Below are positions 1-11,851 of a stretch of 64,000 nucleotides of DNA, one piece after another. Every line of letters begins with the position of its first letter. Positions within the stretch are counted from its first letter, which is position 1. A model generated the notes under the pieces. The model saw nothing but the letters and a program-made list of their open reading frames with translations, searched no databases and was not told the origin of the DNA. Source of the stretch: Winogradskyella sp. KYW1333. Lineage in GTDB: Bacteria; Bacteroidota; Bacteroidia; Flavobacteriales; Flavobacteriaceae. The translations under genes were made by a program, and so were the position numbers. Where the stretch lies: assembly GCF_003335675.1 (NCBI RefSeq), contig NZ_QPHL01000008.1, forward strand, positions 1 to 64,000, given 5' to 3'.

Positions 1-514
1 AGGTAGCAGGCAGTGAATTATCCCCTGGATTATCAATATCAAAAGTTACCTCCGCACTTGTCAATGGCGCGGTTGGATTGCCAGGTGGTATAATATCCGG
101 ACACACATCATCACTACACTCAAATGGGGCTGTAGTGACTGTATTATTTGTGAATATACATGTAACATCGTCTGAAAAGGTTGCTGTTAAGGATATATCG
201 CTTCCATTTGCAGGTAAAGTTACTCCAACAAATGTGTGAGGTGAAGTTAACCCAGATACGGAAACCGAAGCCGTACCATCACCAGTTAAATCTAATGTAC
301 CTGTCGTAAGTGCATCTGAAAATATTACCGTAATATCTGCAGTAAAAGTGTCATCTGTAGTAACGGTTGGTGTTCCATTATCATTGCAAATTGATTCATT
401 ATTTGAGCTAATATCTGTTATAGAACACTGGGAGTAACTTTGAAGTCCTCCAAAAATGAATAAACTAAATATTAACAATAAATTAGTTAACGAGAATCGA
501 GTAGAGATTTTCAT
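1..514 (-). CDS. Secreted surface protein, 5' part only (runs off the window)
   Basis: Reading leftward from an ATG at 514, the frame stays open for 171 codons to the window edge, so only the N-terminus is present. It begins with a clear signal peptide (MKIS, a hydrophobic stretch LLLIFSLFIFGG, then QSYSQ/C). The mature part is rich in Thr, Ser, Asp and Asn, has scattered cysteines (CSITDIS, SICND, TCIFT, FECSDD, DDVCPD) and short beta-strand-like segments. This is the style of large secreted Bacteroidota surface proteins or adhesins exported by the type IX system; the sorting domain would be at the missing C-terminus. I do not recognise a specific family. An inverted repeat lies upstream at 557-596. 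Confidence 0.75.
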   Translation of the reverse strand, partial: MKISTRFSLTNLLLIFSLFIFGGLQSYSQCSITDISSNNESICNDNGTPTVTTDDTFTADITVIFSDALTTGTLDLTGDGTASVSVSGLTSPHTFVGVTLPANGSDISLTATFSDDVTCIFTNNTVTTAPFECSDDVCPDIIPPGNPTAPLTSAEVTFDIDNPGDNSLPAT

Positions 515-556
515 ATTATTATATAGTTAATGTATATTTTTAATTAAAATAAATGT

Positions 557-596
557 TTTTAACCATTCGTCGGATATGCATATTGACTGGTTAAAA
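557..596. promoter_or_regulatory. Inverted repeat upstream of the surface-protein gene (possible operator)
   Basis: TTTTAACCA at 557-565 is mirrored exactly by TGGTTAAAA at 588-596. Between the arms lies the perfect 10-bp palindrome ATATGCATAT (574-583). The element is about 45-80 bp upstream of the start codon at 514. A dimeric regulator site or an mRNA leader hairpin are both possible; no family is recognised. The rest of the 515-967 gap is AT-rich with no supportable gene. Confidence 0.35.
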
Positions 597-940
597 TGCA
601 CATATTTTTTTAGCAAGAAAATTAATGTCAAGGAGCTTAAACTAAGCTTTAATTTTTAAAACATGTCTAATAACAACATAAAGCCAGAACTGGCCTAAGA
701 AGATATAATTGAATCCACTTTAGAAAGATATAGGCTATTTATAGTTATTTGGGACAAATTTTTATGCATTGCTTAACAAAATAAACTTACAATAATAATT
801 TTGGAAAAAGTACAGTAAACCAATAATATAGACATAATAATTTCGATTACGTTCCTAAAAATTGGTTGAAAAACATAAAATCTGATTAAAGGTTATATTT
901 ATTTTATATCATCTTATCTCATTTTTCTTGAAGTTTATTT

Positions 941-948
941 TAATTTTG
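941..948 (+). promoter_or_regulatory. Candidate -7 element for prfC
   Basis: TAATTTTG matches the Bacteroidota -7 consensus TAnnTTTG and ends 19 bp before the prfC start codon. No good TTG (-33) is seen at the expected distance, so the call is weak. Confidence 0.3.
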
Positions 949-967
949 CACTTCCTTAAAAACAACT

Positions 968-2557
968 ATGAGTTTTCAATCAGAAATTAATAGACGTCGC
1001 ACATTTGGAATTATTTCACACCCAGATGCTGGTAAAACCACACTAACGGAAAAACTGCTCTTATTTGGTGGAGCCATCCAAGAAGCAGGTGCCGTAAAAA
1101 GCAACAAGATTAAAAAAGGTGCTACGAGCGATTTTATGGAGATTGAACGCCAGCGTGGCATCTCTGTTGCTACCTCTGTTTTAGCATTTGAGTATAATGG
1201 GATTAAAATAAATATATTAGACACACCTGGTCACAAGGATTTTGCCGAAGATACATTTAGAACTCTAACGGCCGTTGATAGTGTTATTGTGGTTATAGAT
1301 GTAGCGAAAGGAGTTGAGGAACAAACTGAAAAGTTAGTTGAAGTTTGTAGAATGCGCAATATCCCAATGATTGTTTTTATTAATAAGCTAGATCGTGAGG
1401 GTAAGGATGCCTTTGACCTCTTAGATGAAGTAGAACAGAAATTAGGGCTAAAAGTAACTCCTCTAAGTTTCCCAATAGGAATGGGCTACGACTTTAAGGG
1501 AATCTATAATATTTGGGAAAAGAATGTCAATCTTTTTACAGATGACAGCAAACAACATATTAATGATACAGTAGAAATCTCTGATTTAAAATCTGAAAAG
1601 CTAGAAAAACTAGTAGGCGAATCTGCCGCAAACACTTTGCGTGAGGAGGTAGAATTGGTTTTAGGTATTTATCCCGCATTTAACAAGGACGATTATCTCA
1701 ATGGCCATATGCAACCCGTATTTTTTGGATCAGCATTAAATAATTTTGGTGTTAGGGAATTACTTGATTGCTTTGTTGAGATTGCACCAAAACCAAGAGC
1801 GAAACATAGTGAGGAACGATTGGTAAAGCCAGACGAAAATAAATTTACTGGTTTTGTTTTTAAAATACATGCCAATATGGATCCCAACCATAGAAATCGT
1901 TTGGCCTTTGTAAAGATTGTTTCGGGTGAGTTTAAGCGTAATACGCCTTATTTACATGTTAGACATAATAAGAAATTGAAATTTTCAAGCCCCAATGCTT
2001 TTTTTGCAGAGAAAAAAGAGATTGTCGATATCTCCTACCCTGGTGATATAGTTGGTTTACAAGATACTGGAAATTTTAAAATTGGAGATACTCTTACTGA
2101 GGGTGAGATAATTAACTATAAGGGAATCCCAAGCTTTTCACCAGAACATTTTAGATATATTAATAATGCAGATCCTATGAAGGCAAAGCAATTGTATAAA
2201 GGAATTGATCAGCTTATGGATGAAGGTGTAGCGCAGTTGTTTACATTAGATTATAATGGTAGAAAAGTTATTGGTACGGTTGGTGCCTTACAATATGAAG
2301 TAATTCAATATAGGCTAGAACACGAGTATGGTGCAAAATGTACTTACGAAAACTTAAATGTTCATAAAGCTTGTTGGGTGCAAACCGATGACGAAAAAAA
2401 TGAGGAGTTTAAAGAGTTTTTAAGAGTGAAACAACGGTATTTAGCAAAAGACAAACAAGGGCAATTGGTATTTTTGGCAGATTCTATGTTCTCATTACAA
2501 ATGACACAGCAAAAATACCCAAGTATAACCTTTCATATGACTTCTGAGTTTGATTAA
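968..2557 (+). CDS. prfC: Peptide chain release factor 3 (RF3)
   Basis: RF3 is the translational GTPase that recycles RF1/RF2 from the ribosome after peptide release. The 529-residue length is normal for the family. The P-loop (HPDAGKTT, residues 18-25), the G2 region (QRGISVATSV), DTPGH and NKLD are all intact, and the RF3 C-terminal domain is complete. The ATG at 968 gives the usual start (SFQSEINRRRTFGIISHPDAGKT). It stands alone on the plus strand; the next gene begins 141 bp later and looks independent. Confidence 0.97.
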   Translation: MSFQSEINRRRTFGIISHPDAGKTTLTEKLLLFGGAIQEAGAVKSNKIKKGATSDFMEIERQRGISVATSVLAFEYNGIKINILDTPGHKDFAEDTFRTLTAVDSVIVVIDVAKGVEEQTEKLVEVCRMRNIPMIVFINKLDREGKDAFDLLDEVEQKLGLKVTPLSFPIGMGYDFKGIYNIWEKNVNLFTDDSKQHINDTVEISDLKSEKLEKLVGESAANTLREEVELVLGIYPAFNKDDYLNGHMQPVFFGSALNNFGVRELLDCFVEIAPKPRAKHSEERLVKPDENKFTGFVFKIHANMDPNHRNRLAFVKIVSGEFKRNTPYLHVRHNKKLKFSSPNAFFAEKKEIVDISYPGDIVGLQDTGNFKIGDTLTEGEIINYKGIPSFSPEHFRYINNADPMKAKQLYKGIDQLMDEGVAQLFTLDYNGRKVIGTVGALQYEVIQYRLEHEYGAKCTYENLNVHKACWVQTDDEKNEEFKEFLRVKQRYLAKDKQGQLVFLADSMFSLQMTQQKYPSITFHMTSEFD

Positions 2558-2698
2558 TTTCGTTACTCTTTTCACATAAACCAGTATTTAATTTTGTATT
2601 TCAACGATAATATTTGTTATTAAACGGTATTTTGTTGTATATTTACTAGTGGTTTTTTTAAAATCATTTAAGATTAACCCCAAATTGATCTACTTATT

Positions 2699-2935
2699 AT
2701 GGAAACAAATAACAATGTTTTCAGTAATGATAAAATTACTGTAACCTACGAACCACGATGTTGTATCAACGCCGAATTATGTGCCAAACAGCTTTCTGAA
2801 GTATTTAGACATTCCGTTATTCCATGGATTGATTTAGATGGCGCAAAAACCAAAAAAATTATCAAACAAATAAAAAGATGTCCTTCTGGAGCATTACAAT
2901 ATTATTTAAAACAAAAGGAAAAAGAAGTTGCATAA
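2699..2935 (+). CDS. YjdI-like (4Fe-4S) mono-cluster protein
   Basis: This 78-residue protein matches the divergent 4Fe-4S mono-cluster family (Fer4_19, YjdI type). Visible features are the cysteine motif CCINAELC near residues 22-29, the segment IPWIDLDGA, and the closing RCPSGAL that supplies the last cluster ligand. Such proteins are small cytoplasmic ferredoxin-like proteins of poorly known role, often fused or linked to a GNAT acetyltransferase; no such partner is adjacent here. It is followed by a good intrinsic terminator, so it is probably monocistronic. Confidence 0.85.
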   Translation: METNNNVFSNDKITVTYEPRCCINAELCAKQLSEVFRHSVIPWIDLDGAKTKKIIKQIKRCPSGALQYYLKQKEKEVA

Positions 2936-2958
2936 CTTTTCGATACTGAACATCTAAA

Positions 2959-3001
2959 AAATGATACTCTATATTGCTTTTTAGAGGGTATTTCATTTTT
3001 T
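2959..3001 (+). terminator. Intrinsic terminator after the YjdI-like gene
   Basis: AAATGATACTCT at 2959-2970 pairs, with bulges, with AGAGGGTATTTCATTT at 2983-2998, followed by a T run. It is 24 bp behind the stop codon. Confidence 0.6.
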
Positions 3002-3028
3002 ATGGTTTGCATTTATACTCATGCTTTT

Positions 3029-3230
3029 GGTTCGGAATTCAATGAAATTAGCTTTTCCTGTATGGGCACATGTTGAGCTATATTAAATCAATTCGATTTA
3101 AACCTGATCCGTTGGTCCAAAATTCAATAAAATTGGCATTTGCTACGTGGCAACATATCGAGAAACCTTGATTCAATTAAGTTTAAGCCTGACCTGTTGG
3201 TCCGAAATTCAGTGGGATTGGCGGTTGTTC
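3029..3230. repeat. Degenerate 85-bp tandem repeat overlapping the 3' end of the DUF3467 gene
   Basis: Three copies begin at 3029, 3114 and 3199, exactly 85 bp apart (anchors ggttcgg, ggtccaa, ggtccga, each followed by aattca.tg/aaattgg-like sequence). The copy at 3199 is the C-terminal coding end of the DUF3467 gene. On the minus strand the other two read as decayed versions of the same tail: LNFGPTDQV-stop and LNSEPKA-stop, against LNFGPTGQA-stop in the gene. Similarity between the 3029 and 3114 copies runs through nearly the whole unit. Confidence 0.7.
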
Positions 3231-3500
3231 GTAATCCTTAATTTCACCATGTGCCTTTTCAAACCTGGCCACATTATCACCTAAAGCCTTAACCAACCGT
3301 TTCGCATGTTGTGGCGTTAATATAATTCTAGACTTTACTTTACTTTTTGGAGAACCAGGCATTATACTCACAAAATCAACCACAAATTCTGAAACCGAAT
3401 GGTTGATTATAGCCAAGTTAGAATAAATCCCTTCTGCTACTTTCTCGTCTAGCTCAATATTAATTTGTCCTTTTTTAGGATTCTTTTTTTCGTCTGCCAT
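3183..3500 (-). CDS. DUF3467 domain protein
   Basis: A 105-residue cytoplasmic protein beginning MADEKKNPKKGQINIELDE. The conserved core (EGIYSNLAIINHS, EFVVDFVS, SRIILTPQHAKRL) identifies the DUF3467 family, whose function is unknown. The frame is open further upstream, but the extra residues contain the rpoC terminator region, so the ATG at 3500 is preferred. The gene sits directly behind rpoC, a placement common in Bacteroidota, separated from it by a hairpin terminator. Its 3' end is part of an 85-bp tandem repeat. Confidence 0.88.
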   Translation of the reverse strand: MADEKKNPKKGQINIELDEKVAEGIYSNLAIINHSVSEFVVDFVSIMPGSPKSKVKSRIILTPQHAKRLVKALGDNVARFEKAHGEIKDYEQPPIPLNFGPTGQA

Positions 3501-3535
3501 CTTGATTATATCTATAGTTATTTTTTTATTTATTA

Positions 3536-3573
3536 AAAAAGCCTCCAATCCAAAATAGAATGAAGGCTTTTGT
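3536..3573 (-). terminator. Intrinsic terminator after rpoC
   Basis: On the minus strand AAAAGCCTTC pairs with GGAGGCTTTT (one mismatch) across a 14-nt loop and is followed by TTTTTT. It lies between rpoC and the DUF3467 gene. Confidence 0.7.
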
Positions 3574-3582
3574 ATAGTATAA

Positions 3583-3598
3583 TCCTGCCTTCGCAGGA
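3583..3598. repeat. CCTGC palindromic hairpin, copy 1
   Basis: TCCTGC-CTTC-GCAGGA forms a 6-bp perfect stem just behind the rpoC stop codon. The same core hairpin recurs at 16396-16415 and, with a different loop, at 18247-18269. It may add to rpoC termination or be a short dispersed palindrome. Confidence 0.5.
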
Positions 3599-3608
3599 AT
3601 CTTATTTA

Positions 3609-6600
3609 CTAGTTGAAGTTCATTTCTTCTTTAGCTTTCATCATTTCATCAAACTCTTCTTTAGAGCCTACAATGATACTATCATAATCTCTAACACCTG
3701 TTCCTGCTGGTATTCTGTGACCAACAATAACGTTTTCTTTGAGTCCTTCTAATGTATCAACTTTACCATTTACAGCTGCTTCGTTAAGAACTTTTGTAGT
3801 TTCCTGGAACGAAGCTGCCGATATAAACGATTTAGTCTGCAATGATGCTCTTGTAATTCCTTGTAAGATTGGTGTAGCAGTTGCAGGTTGTGCATCTCTA
3901 GCAGTAACAAGATTCTTATCCTCTCTTCTTAAGATTGAATTTTCATCTCGTAATTGTCTTACAGTTACAATTTGTCCAGATTTTAAGTTCTCAGAATCAC
4001 CTGCTTCCTCAACCACCTTCATCCCAAAAATCTTATCATTTTCTTCAATGAAATCTGATTTGTGAACTAATTGGTTTTCTAAGAAAATAGTGTCACCAGA
4101 ATCTATAATCTTAACCTTACGCATCATCTGTCTAACAACAACTTCAAAATGTTTATCGTTAATCTTCACACCTTGTAAACGATATACTTCTTGTACTTCA
4201 TTTACCAAGTATTGTTGTACTGCAGACGGACCTTTAATATTTAAAATGTCATTAGGTGTTACAGAACCATCAGATAATGGCATACCAGCTTTTACATAAT
4301 CATTCTCCTGTACAAGGATTTGATTAGATAATTTAACTAAGTACTTTTTAATCTCTCCTAATTTAGATTCTATTATTATCTCACGGTTACCACGCTTAAT
4401 CTTTCCGAATGACACAACACCATCAATCTCACTTACAACAGCAGGATTAGATGGGTTACGTGCTTCGAACAATTCAGTTACACGAGGAAGACCACCAGTA
4501 ATATCACCTGCCTTAGCAGACTTACGTGGTATCTTAACTAAAATCTTACCGATTTCAATCTTATCTCCATCATCAATCATAATGTGCGCACCTACTGGTA
4601 AGTTATATGAACGGATAGTCTCGCCTTTAGAATCCTCGATTAATAATGTTGGGATCAACTTCTTATTTCTAGATTCTGAAATTACCTTTTCTTGGAAACC
4701 TGTTTGTTCGTCAATCTCAACTTGATAAGTTACACCTTGCTCAATGTTTTCATACTTCACTTTACCAGCAAATTCCGAAATAATTACTCCATTGTAAGGA
4801 TCCCATTGACAAATTACATCACCTTTCTTCACTTTCTTACCTGGCTTAACAAATAAGTGTGAACCGTAAGGAATATTATTAGTACTTAAAACGATTCCTG
4901 TTTTAGCGTCTACTAACTTTAACTCTGAAGTTCTGGAGATTACTACATCTACATCATTACCTTCATTATCTTTAGATTTAACCGTTTTTAAATCTTCAAT
5001 TTCAGCAACTCCATCAAACTTAACAGTTAATTTGTTCTCTTCAGAAATGTTACCTGCAATACCGCCTACATGGAATGTACGTAGCGTAAGTTGTGTACCT
5101 GGCTCACCAATTGATTGTGCCGCAACAACACCTACAGCTTCGCCTCGTTGAACCATCTTACCGGTTGCCAGATTTCGTCCGTAACATTTAACACAAATAC
5201 CTTTTTTAGCTTCACATGTTAATGGTGAACGAACCTCTATAGATTCTATAGCTGAGTCACCAATTCGCTTTGCAATTACATCATCAATATGTCCACCAGC
5301 TTCAACAAGAAGTTCTTCTGTCATAGGATCGAATACATCATTTAATGATGTTCTACCTACAATTCTTTCTTCTAGTTTTTCAACAACTTCTTCGTTCTTC
5401 TTAAGTGGAGAAACCTCTATACCTCTTAATGTACCACAATCTTCCTCATAAACTATTACATCTTGAGATACATCTACCAAACGACGTGTTAGATAACCAG
5501 CATCAGCCGTTTTAAGAGCCGTATCAGCAAGTCCTTTACGCGCACCATGAGTAGAGATAAAGTATTCTAAAATCGATAGTCCTTCTTTAAAATTTGAAAG
5601 AATCGGATTCTCAATAATCTCACCACCACCTGCATTAGATTTTTTAGGTTTTGCCATTAATCCACGCATACCTGTTAACTGACGAATCTGCTCTTTAGAA
5701 CCACGAGCACCAGAATCTAACATCATAAATACTGAGTTAAATCCTTGTTGATCTTCACGGATACGCTTCATAGAGAGCTCCGTTAATTCAGCGTTAGTAG
5801 AAGTCCAGATATCAATAACTTGGTTATAACGTTCGTTATTGGTAATAAGACCCATATTGTAGTTACCCATAATACCATCAACCTGCTTATTTGCAGCGTC
5901 GATCATAGAATGCTTTTCCTGAGGAATAATAATATCACCTAAACTAAATGACAATCCACCTTGGAATGCAAACTTATATCCTAATGTTTTGATTTCATCT
6001 AGGAACTCTGCCGTCTCTGGAACAGAAGTCACCTTTAATATACCATGAATAATATCTCTTAAGGATTTCTTGGTCAATACCTCATTTATATAACCTGCAG
6101 CTTCAGGTACTTTTTCATTGAAAAGCACTCTACCCACTGTAGTCTCAATTATTTGAGTTGTTAATTCACCCTCTTCGTTAAAATCCTTAGTTCTTACCTT
6201 AATACCAGCATTTAAGTCTACCTTCTTCTCATTGTAAGCAATAGTTACTTCTTCTGGCGAGTAGAACGTTAAGCCTTCACCTTTTACAGTATAGTCCTTA
6301 TCTGTCTTACGTAACTTGGTCATATAATAAAGACCAAGTACCATATCCTGAGAAGGTACCGTTACAGGAGAACCATTGGCTGGATTCAATATATTATGAG
6401 ACGCTAGCATTAAAAGTTGTGCTTCTAATATTGCCTCTGGCCCTAAAGGTAAATGCACAGCCATCTGATCACCATCGAAATCAGCATTAAATGCAGTACA
6501 CACTAATGGGTGTAACTGAATCGCTTTACCCTCGATAAGTTTTGGCTGGAATGCTTGAATACCAAGTCTGTGTAACGTTGGAGCACGGTTTAGTAATACT

Positions 6601-7910
6601 GGATGCCCCTTAAGAACATTTTCTAAGATATCCCAAACTACAGGCTCTTTTCTATCTATAATTTTCTTTGCAGATTTTACAGTTTTTACAATACCTCTTT
6701 CAATTAATTTTCTAATGATGAAAGGCTTGTATAATTCTGCTGCCATATTCTTTGGCAATCCACATTCAAATAATTTTAATTCTGGTCCAACAACAATAAC
6801 CGAACGTGCAGAATAATCAACACGCTTACCCAATAAGTTTTGACGGAAACGTCCTTGCTTGCCTTTAAGCGAATCTGATAATGATTTTAATGGTCTATTA
6901 GAATCCGTTTTTACTGCTGACGACTTACGTGTGTTATCAAATAAGGAATCTACAGATTCTTGCAACATACGCTTTTCATTACGTAAGATTACCTCTGGTG
7001 CTTTAATCTCTACAAGTCTCTTAAGACGATTGTTACGGATTATTACGCGACGGTAAAGATCATTTAAATCTGAAGTCGCAAAACGACCACCATCTAGAGG
7101 AACTAAAGGCCTTAATTCTGGTGGAATTACAGGAACAGCCTTCATAATCATCCACTCTGGTCTGTTCTCTCTATTTTTATTTGAATCTCTAAAAGCTTCA
7201 ACAACTTGCAAACGTTTTAAAGCCTCAGTTTTACGTTGTTTAGACGTTTCATTGTTAGCCTTATGTCTTAAATCGTATGATAATTCATCTAAATCAATTC
7301 TTGCTAATAAATCAATCAGGCACTCCGCACCCATCTTAGCAATAAATTTGTTTGGATCTGAGTCTTCTAAATATTGGTTTTCTTGCGGTAGGTTTTCTAG
7401 AATATTTAAATACTCTTCTTCTGTTAAGAAATCCATTTTTTGTACAGGCTCACCTTCAGCATTTACAGCAGTACCTGGTTGAATAACCACATAACGCTCG
7501 TAATAGATTATCATATCTAATTTCTTAGATGGTAATCCTAAGAGGTATCCTATTTTATTTGGTAAAGAACGGAAGTACCAGATGTGTGCAACAGGTACCA
7601 CAAGGTTTATGTGTCCTACTCTATCTCTACGCACTTTCTTTTCAGTAACTTCTACACCACAACGGTCACAAATAATACCCTTGTAACGTATTCTTTTATA
7701 TTTACCGCAAGCACACTCATAATCCTTTACAGGACCAAATATACGCTCACAGAACAAACCATCGCGTTCTGGTTTGTGAGTTCGATAATTAATAGTTTCT
7801 GGCTTTAATACCTCACCACGAGATGCTGCTAAAACAGACTCAGGTGATGCTAAACCAATAGAAATTTTGTTAAACTTCTGTACTGTATTCTTATCTTGTT
7901 TTCTTGCCAT
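3609..7910 (-). CDS. rpoC: DNA-directed RNA polymerase subunit beta'
   Basis: The 1433-residue beta' subunit holds the polymerase active site. The N-terminal zinc ribbon cysteines are at residues 66, 68, 81 and 84 (CAC...CDRC). The metal-binding loop [10 protein letters not shown] starts at residue 475, giving the catalytic Asp triad 477/479/481. The second zinc site ([13 protein letters not shown]) and the trigger-loop region with [13 protein letters not shown] follow. Length fits Bacteroidota, which lack the large gammaproteobacterial insertion. It is the last large gene of the rplKAJL-rpoBC block, 64 bp behind rpoB with a hairpin between them. Confidence 0.98.
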   Translation of the reverse strand: MARKQDKNTVQKFNKISIGLASPESVLAASRGEVLKPETINYRTHKPERDGLFCERIFGPVKDYECACGKYKRIRYKGIICDRCGVEVTEKKVRRDRVGHINLVVPVAHIWYFRSLPNKIGYLLGLPSKKLDMIIYYERYVVIQPGTAVNAEGEPVQKMDFLTEEEYLNILENLPQENQYLEDSDPNKFIAKMGAECLIDLLARIDLDELSYDLRHKANNETSKQRKTEALKRLQVVEAFRDSNKNRENRPEWMIMKAVPVIPPELRPLVPLDGGRFATSDLNDLYRRVIIRNNRLKRLVEIKAPEVILRNEKRMLQESVDSLFDNTRKSSAVKTDSNRPLKSLSDSLKGKQGRFRQNLLGKRVDYSARSVIVVGPELKLFECGLPKNMAAELYKPFIIRKLIERGIVKTVKSAKKIIDRKEPVVWDILENVLKGHPVLLNRAPTLHRLGIQAFQPKLIEGKAIQLHPLVCTAFNADFDGDQMAVHLPLGPEAILEAQLLMLASHNILNPANGSPVTVPSQDMVLGLYYMTKLRKTDKDYTVKGEGLTFYSPEEVTIAYNEKKVDLNAGIKVRTKDFNEEGELTTQIIETTVGRVLFNEKVPEAAGYINEVLTKKSLRDIIHGILKVTSVPETAEFLDEIKTLGYKFAFQGGLSFSLGDIIIPQEKHSMIDAANKQVDGIMGNYNMGLITNNERYNQVIDIWTSTNAELTELSMKRIREDQQGFNSVFMMLDSGARGSKEQIRQLTGMRGLMAKPKKSNAGGGEIIENPILSNFKEGLSILEYFISTHGARKGLADTALKTADAGYLTRRLVDVSQDVIVYEEDCGTLRGIEVSPLKKNEEVVEKLEERIVGRTSLNDVFDPMTEELLVEAGGHIDDVIAKRIGDSAIESIEVRSPLTCEAKKGICVKCYGRNLATGKMVQRGEAVGVVAAQSIGEPGTQLTLRTFHVGGIAGNISEENKLTVKFDGVAEIEDLKTVKSKDNEGNDVDVVISRTSELKLVDAKTGIVLSTNNIPYGSHLFVKPGKKVKKGDVICQWDPYNGVIISEFAGKVKYENIEQGVTYQVEIDEQTGFQEKVISESRNKKLIPTLLIEDSKGETIRSYNLPVGAHIMIDDGDKIEIGKILVKIPRKSAKAGDITGGLPRVTELFEARNPSNPAVVSEIDGVVSFGKIKRGNREIIIESKLGEIKKYLVKLSNQILVQENDYVKAGMPLSDGSVTPNDILNIKGPSAVQQYLVNEVQEVYRLQGVKINDKHFEVVVRQMMRKVKIIDSGDTIFLENQLVHKSDFIEENDKIFGMKVVEEAGDSENLKSGQIVTVRQLRDENSILRREDKNLVTARDAQPATATPILQGITRASLQTKSFISAASFQETTKVLNEAAVNGKVDTLEGLKENVIVGHRIPAGTGVRDYDSIIVGSKEEFDEMMKAKEEMNFN

Positions 7911-7932
7911 TTTTATTTATGGTATTCAGCAC

Positions 7933-7963
7933 ATAACTTCAATCTTTTTCAGACTGAAGTTAT
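7933..7963 (-). promoter_or_regulatory. Hairpin between rpoB and rpoC
   Basis: ATAACTTCA (7933-7941) is the exact reverse complement of TGAAGTTAT (7955-7963), with a 13-nt loop. No T run follows directly, so an RNA processing or pausing site is more likely than a full terminator. Confidence 0.45.
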
Positions 7964-7974
7964 ACACCTAAGTT

Positions 7975-10900
7975 TTACTCTTCTAATCTAATATCTAATC
8001 CTAATCCTTTCAATTCGTGCATAAGCACGTTGAAAGATTCTGGTAGTCCTGGTTCTGGCATTGGCTCACCCTTAACGATTGCCTCATAAGTTTTTGCTCT
8101 ACCTATAACGTCATCTGATTTAACAGTTAAGATTTCACGCAATGTACTAGATGCTCCATAAGCCTCAAGTGCCCATACTTCCATCTCACCAAAACGCTGA
8201 CCACCAAATTGTGCTTTACCACCTAATGGCTGTTGTGTAATTAATGAGTATGGTCCGATTGAACGTGCGTGCATCTTATCATCAATCATGTGACCTAATT
8301 TGATCATATAAATCACACCAACTGTTGCAGCTTGGTCAAATCTTTCTCCAGTACCACCATCGTAAAGATGTGTGTGTCCAAATCTAGGTACTCCAGCTTC
8401 ATCGGTAAACTCATTTATCTGATCTAAAGTTGCACCATCAAAAATTGGAGTCGCATATTTACGACCTAAGTTTTGACCTGCCCAACCTAATACAGTTTCA
8501 TAAATCTGACCGATATTCATTCGAGAAGGTACACCAAGTGGATTCAATACAATATCAACAGGAGTTCCATCCTCTAAGAAAGGCATATCTTCCTGACGTA
8601 CAATACGTGCAACAATACCTTTATTTCCGTGACGACCTGCCATCTTATCACCAACTTTAAGTTTACGCTTTTTAGCAATGTAAACTTTAGCTAGTTTAAT
8701 AATACCTGAAGGTAATTCGTCACCAACAGAAATTGTAAACTTCTCACGTCTCAATGAACCCTGAAGGTCATTTTCTTTAATCTTATAATTGTGGATTAAA
8801 TCAGCTACCAATTCATTAGTATGGTTATCAGTAGTCCACTTTCCAGAAGTTAAATGCGTATAATCATCAACTGCATTTAACATTTTTAAAGTGTACTTCT
8901 TACCTTTTGGAATGATTTCTTCTCCTAAATCATTATAAATACCTTGAGCTGTTTTACCATTCACAATTGCAAATAGTTTTTCAACTAAGATATTTTTAAG
9001 ATCATCAAATCTGTTATCATAAGCGTCTTCTAACTTCTCGATATCTTCTTTATCTTGAGCTCTCTTACGCTTATCTTTTACCGCTCTCGCGAATAACTTT
9101 TTATCTATTACAACACCATTTAATGATGGAGAAGCTTTAAGAGAAGCATCCTTAACATCACCAGCTTTATCACCAAAGATTGCTCTTAATAGTTTCTCTT
9201 CTGGTGTTGGGTCAGATTCTCCTTTCGGTGTAATCTTACCAATTAAAATATCACCTGGCTTAATTTCAGCACCAATACGAATCATACCATTTTCATCAAG
9301 ATCTTTTGTTGCTTCTTCTGAAACATTTGGTATGTCGTTTGTAAGTTCCTCGTTACCTAATTTAGTATCTCTAACTTCTAAGGAATATTCATCAATATGA
9401 ATTGAAGTAAAGATATCGTCACGAACAACTTTTTCTGAAATTACAATTGCATCCTCGAAGTTATAACCTTTCCAAGGCATGAACGCTACCTTCATATTTC
9501 TACCTAGAGCAAGTTCTCCATTTTGAGTTGCATAACCCTCACAAAGTACTTGACCTTTAGTTACTTTATCACCTTTCTGGACGATAGGTTTTAAGTTTAT
9601 TGAAGTTCCCTGATTAGTTTTTCTAAATTTTACTAATGGATATTCTTTGACATCGCTATCGAAGCTAACCATAGCTTCTTCTTCAGTACGCTTGTATTTA
9701 ATTACAATCTTATCTGCATCTACATATTCAACCACTCCATCTCCTTCAGCATTTATTAAAACTCTAGAATCTGATGCTACTTGACGTTCTAATCCCGTAC
9801 CAACTATTGGTGATTCAGGACGTAATAATGGTACGGCCTGACGCATCATGTTAGACCCCATCAATGCGCGGTTTGCATCATCATGCTCCAAGAATGGAAT
9901 CAATGAAGCCGAAATTGAAGCGATTTGATTAGGTGCAACATCTGTGTAATTAACATTCATTGGATCAATCACTGGGAAATCACCTTCTTGACGTGCAATT
10001 ACTTTATCATGTTGAATCTTACCTTTTCCATCAACTTCTACAGTTGCTTGAGCAATCATTTGCTCTTCCTCTTCCTCTGCACTCAAATATGTTGGTGCAT
10101 TTTTAATATCAACAACCCCTTTTTCAACTTTTCTGTACGGTGTTTCAATGAATCCCATTGAATTAACCTTAGCAAATACTGAAAGTGAAGAAATCAAACC
10201 AATGTTTGGTCCTTCTGGTGTTTCAATTGGACATAATCGTCCATAATGTGTGTAGTGAACATCACGAACCTCGAAACCAGCTCTTTCTCTAGACAGACCA
10301 CCAGGTCCTAATGCTGATAAACGACGTTTGTGAGTAATCTCTGCTAATGGGTTAGTTTGATCCATAAACTGAGATAACTGGTTTGTACCAAAGAACGAAT
10401 TAATTACAGAAGACAACGTCTTTGCATTAATCAAATCGATTGGAGTAAACACTTCGTTATCACGAACATTCATTCTTTCACGAATCGTACGTGCCATTCT
10501 TGCTAAACCAACACCAAATTGAGATGATAATTGTTCACCAACTGTACGTACACGACGGTTAGATAAGTGATCGATATCATCAATCTCTGCTTTAGAGTTT
10601 ATTAGCTCAATTAAATATTTTATAATGGTAATAATATCCTCTTTGGTAAGTACTTGCTTATCCATTCCGATATCTAAACCTAATTTTTTATTCATTCTGT
10701 AACGCCCTACTTCACCTAAAGAGTAACGTTGATCAGAGAAGAATAATTTGTCAATTATACCACGTGCAGTTTCCTCATCCGGCGGTTCTGCATTACGTAA
10801 TTGTCGATAAATGTGCTCAACAGCTTCTTTTTCAGAGTTTGTTGGGTCTTTCTGTAATGTATTATGAATAATTGCGTAATCTCCTTGTTGCGCACTTTCT

Positions 10901-11787
10901 TTGTGTAAAAGAATTGTTTTTACTTGAGCCTCAAGAATTTCTTCAATATTTTCTTTATCTACAATAGTGTCACGGTCTAATACAATCTCGTTACGTTCTA
11001 TAGATACAACTTCACCTGTATCCTCATCAACAAAATCTTCGTGCCATGTGTTAAGAACGCGTGCTGCAAGTTTGCGACCAATTACTTTTTTTAATCCAGA
11101 TTTAGAAACTTTTACTTCTTCTGCTAGATCAAATATTTCTAAAATATCTTTATCGCGCTCAAAACCAATTGCACGGAATAATGTTGTAACAGGTAACTTT
11201 TTCTTTCTGTCAATGTAAGCATACATTACACTATTGATATCTGTAGCAAATTCTATCCAAGACCCTTTGAAAGGAATAACTCTTGCAGAATACAACTTTG
11301 TACCATTAGCATGAAATGATTGACTAAAGAAAACACCAGGTGAACGGTGTAACTGAGATACAACTACACGCTCAGCACCATTGATACAAAAAGTACCACT
11401 TGGAGTCATGTAAGGAATAGTACCTAAATATACATCCTGTACAATAGTTTCGAAATCTTCGTGCTCTGGATCGGTACAATATAATTTCAATCTTGCTTTT
11501 AAAGGCACACTGTATGTTAATCCTCTTTCAATACATTCTTCGATCGTATATCGAGGTGGATCAATAAAGTAATCTAAAAATTCTAAAACGAATTGATTAC
11601 GTGTGTCTGTAATTGGGAAGTTCTCCATGAAGGTATTGTACAACCCTTCGTTTCCTCTTTCTTCTGACTTTGTTTCTAATTGGAAAAAATCCTGGAAGGA
11701 TTTAATTTGGATATCCAAAAAGTCTGGGTAATCTGTTCTATTTACAATAGAAGAGAAATTAATTCTTTCAGCCTTTTTTGCTAACAT
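7975..11787 (-). CDS. rpoB: DNA-directed RNA polymerase subunit beta
   Basis: The 1270-residue beta subunit forms the catalytic core with beta'. The rifampicin-pocket segment ([37 protein letters not shown]) is intact with no evident resistance substitution (D, H and S positions are the usual ones). [12 protein letters not shown] and the C-terminal [21 protein letters not shown] are also present. It follows rplL after 123 bp that hold a strong hairpin and is followed by rpoC. Confidence 0.98.
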   Translation of the reverse strand: MLAKKAERINFSSIVNRTDYPDFLDIQIKSFQDFFQLETKSEERGNEGLYNTFMENFPITDTRNQFVLEFLDYFIDPPRYTIEECIERGLTYSVPLKARLKLYCTDPEHEDFETIVQDVYLGTIPYMTPSGTFCINGAERVVVSQLHRSPGVFFSQSFHANGTKLYSARVIPFKGSWIEFATDINSVMYAYIDRKKKLPVTTLFRAIGFERDKDILEIFDLAEEVKVSKSGLKKVIGRKLAARVLNTWHEDFVDEDTGEVVSIERNEIVLDRDTIVDKENIEEILEAQVKTILLHKESAQQGDYAIIHNTLQKDPTNSEKEAVEHIYRQLRNAEPPDEETARGIIDKLFFSDQRYSLGEVGRYRMNKKLGLDIGMDKQVLTKEDIITIIKYLIELINSKAEIDDIDHLSNRRVRTVGEQLSSQFGVGLARMARTIRERMNVRDNEVFTPIDLINAKTLSSVINSFFGTNQLSQFMDQTNPLAEITHKRRLSALGPGGLSRERAGFEVRDVHYTHYGRLCPIETPEGPNIGLISSLSVFAKVNSMGFIETPYRKVEKGVVDIKNAPTYLSAEEEEEQMIAQATVEVDGKGKIQHDKVIARQEGDFPVIDPMNVNYTDVAPNQIASISASLIPFLEHDDANRALMGSNMMRQAVPLLRPESPIVGTGLERQVASDSRVLINAEGDGVVEYVDADKIVIKYKRTEEEAMVSFDSDVKEYPLVKFRKTNQGTSINLKPIVQKGDKVTKGQVLCEGYATQNGELALGRNMKVAFMPWKGYNFEDAIVISEKVVRDDIFTSIHIDEYSLEVRDTKLGNEELTNDIPNVSEEATKDLDENGMIRIGAEIKPGDILIGKITPKGESDPTPEEKLLRAIFGDKAGDVKDASLKASPSLNGVVIDKKLFARAVKDKRKRAQDKEDIEKLEDAYDNRFDDLKNILVEKLFAIVNGKTAQGIYNDLGEEIIPKGKKYTLKMLNAVDDYTHLTSGKWTTDNHTNELVADLIHNYKIKENDLQGSLRREKFTISVGDELPSGIIKLAKVYIAKKRKLKVGDKMAGRHGNKGIVARIVRQEDMPFLEDGTPVDIVLNPLGVPSRMNIGQIYETVLGWAGQNLGRKYATPIFDGATLDQINEFTDEAGVPRFGHTHLYDGGTGERFDQAATVGVIYMIKLGHMIDDKMHARSIGPYSLITQQPLGGKAQFGGQRFGEMEVWALEAYGASSTLREILTVKSDDVIGRAKTYEAIVKGEPMPEPGLPESFNVLMHELKGLGLDIRLEE

Positions 11788-11851
11788 TGATGAACGAGAT
11801 TTTTATTAAATAAAAACTAAATTATGTGCATATCCTTTATATACACAAAAG

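Noticed and set aside
7584..7808. Open frames antisense to rpoC and rpoB
   Set aside because: These are shadows of strongly conserved genes; none has a recognisable domain.
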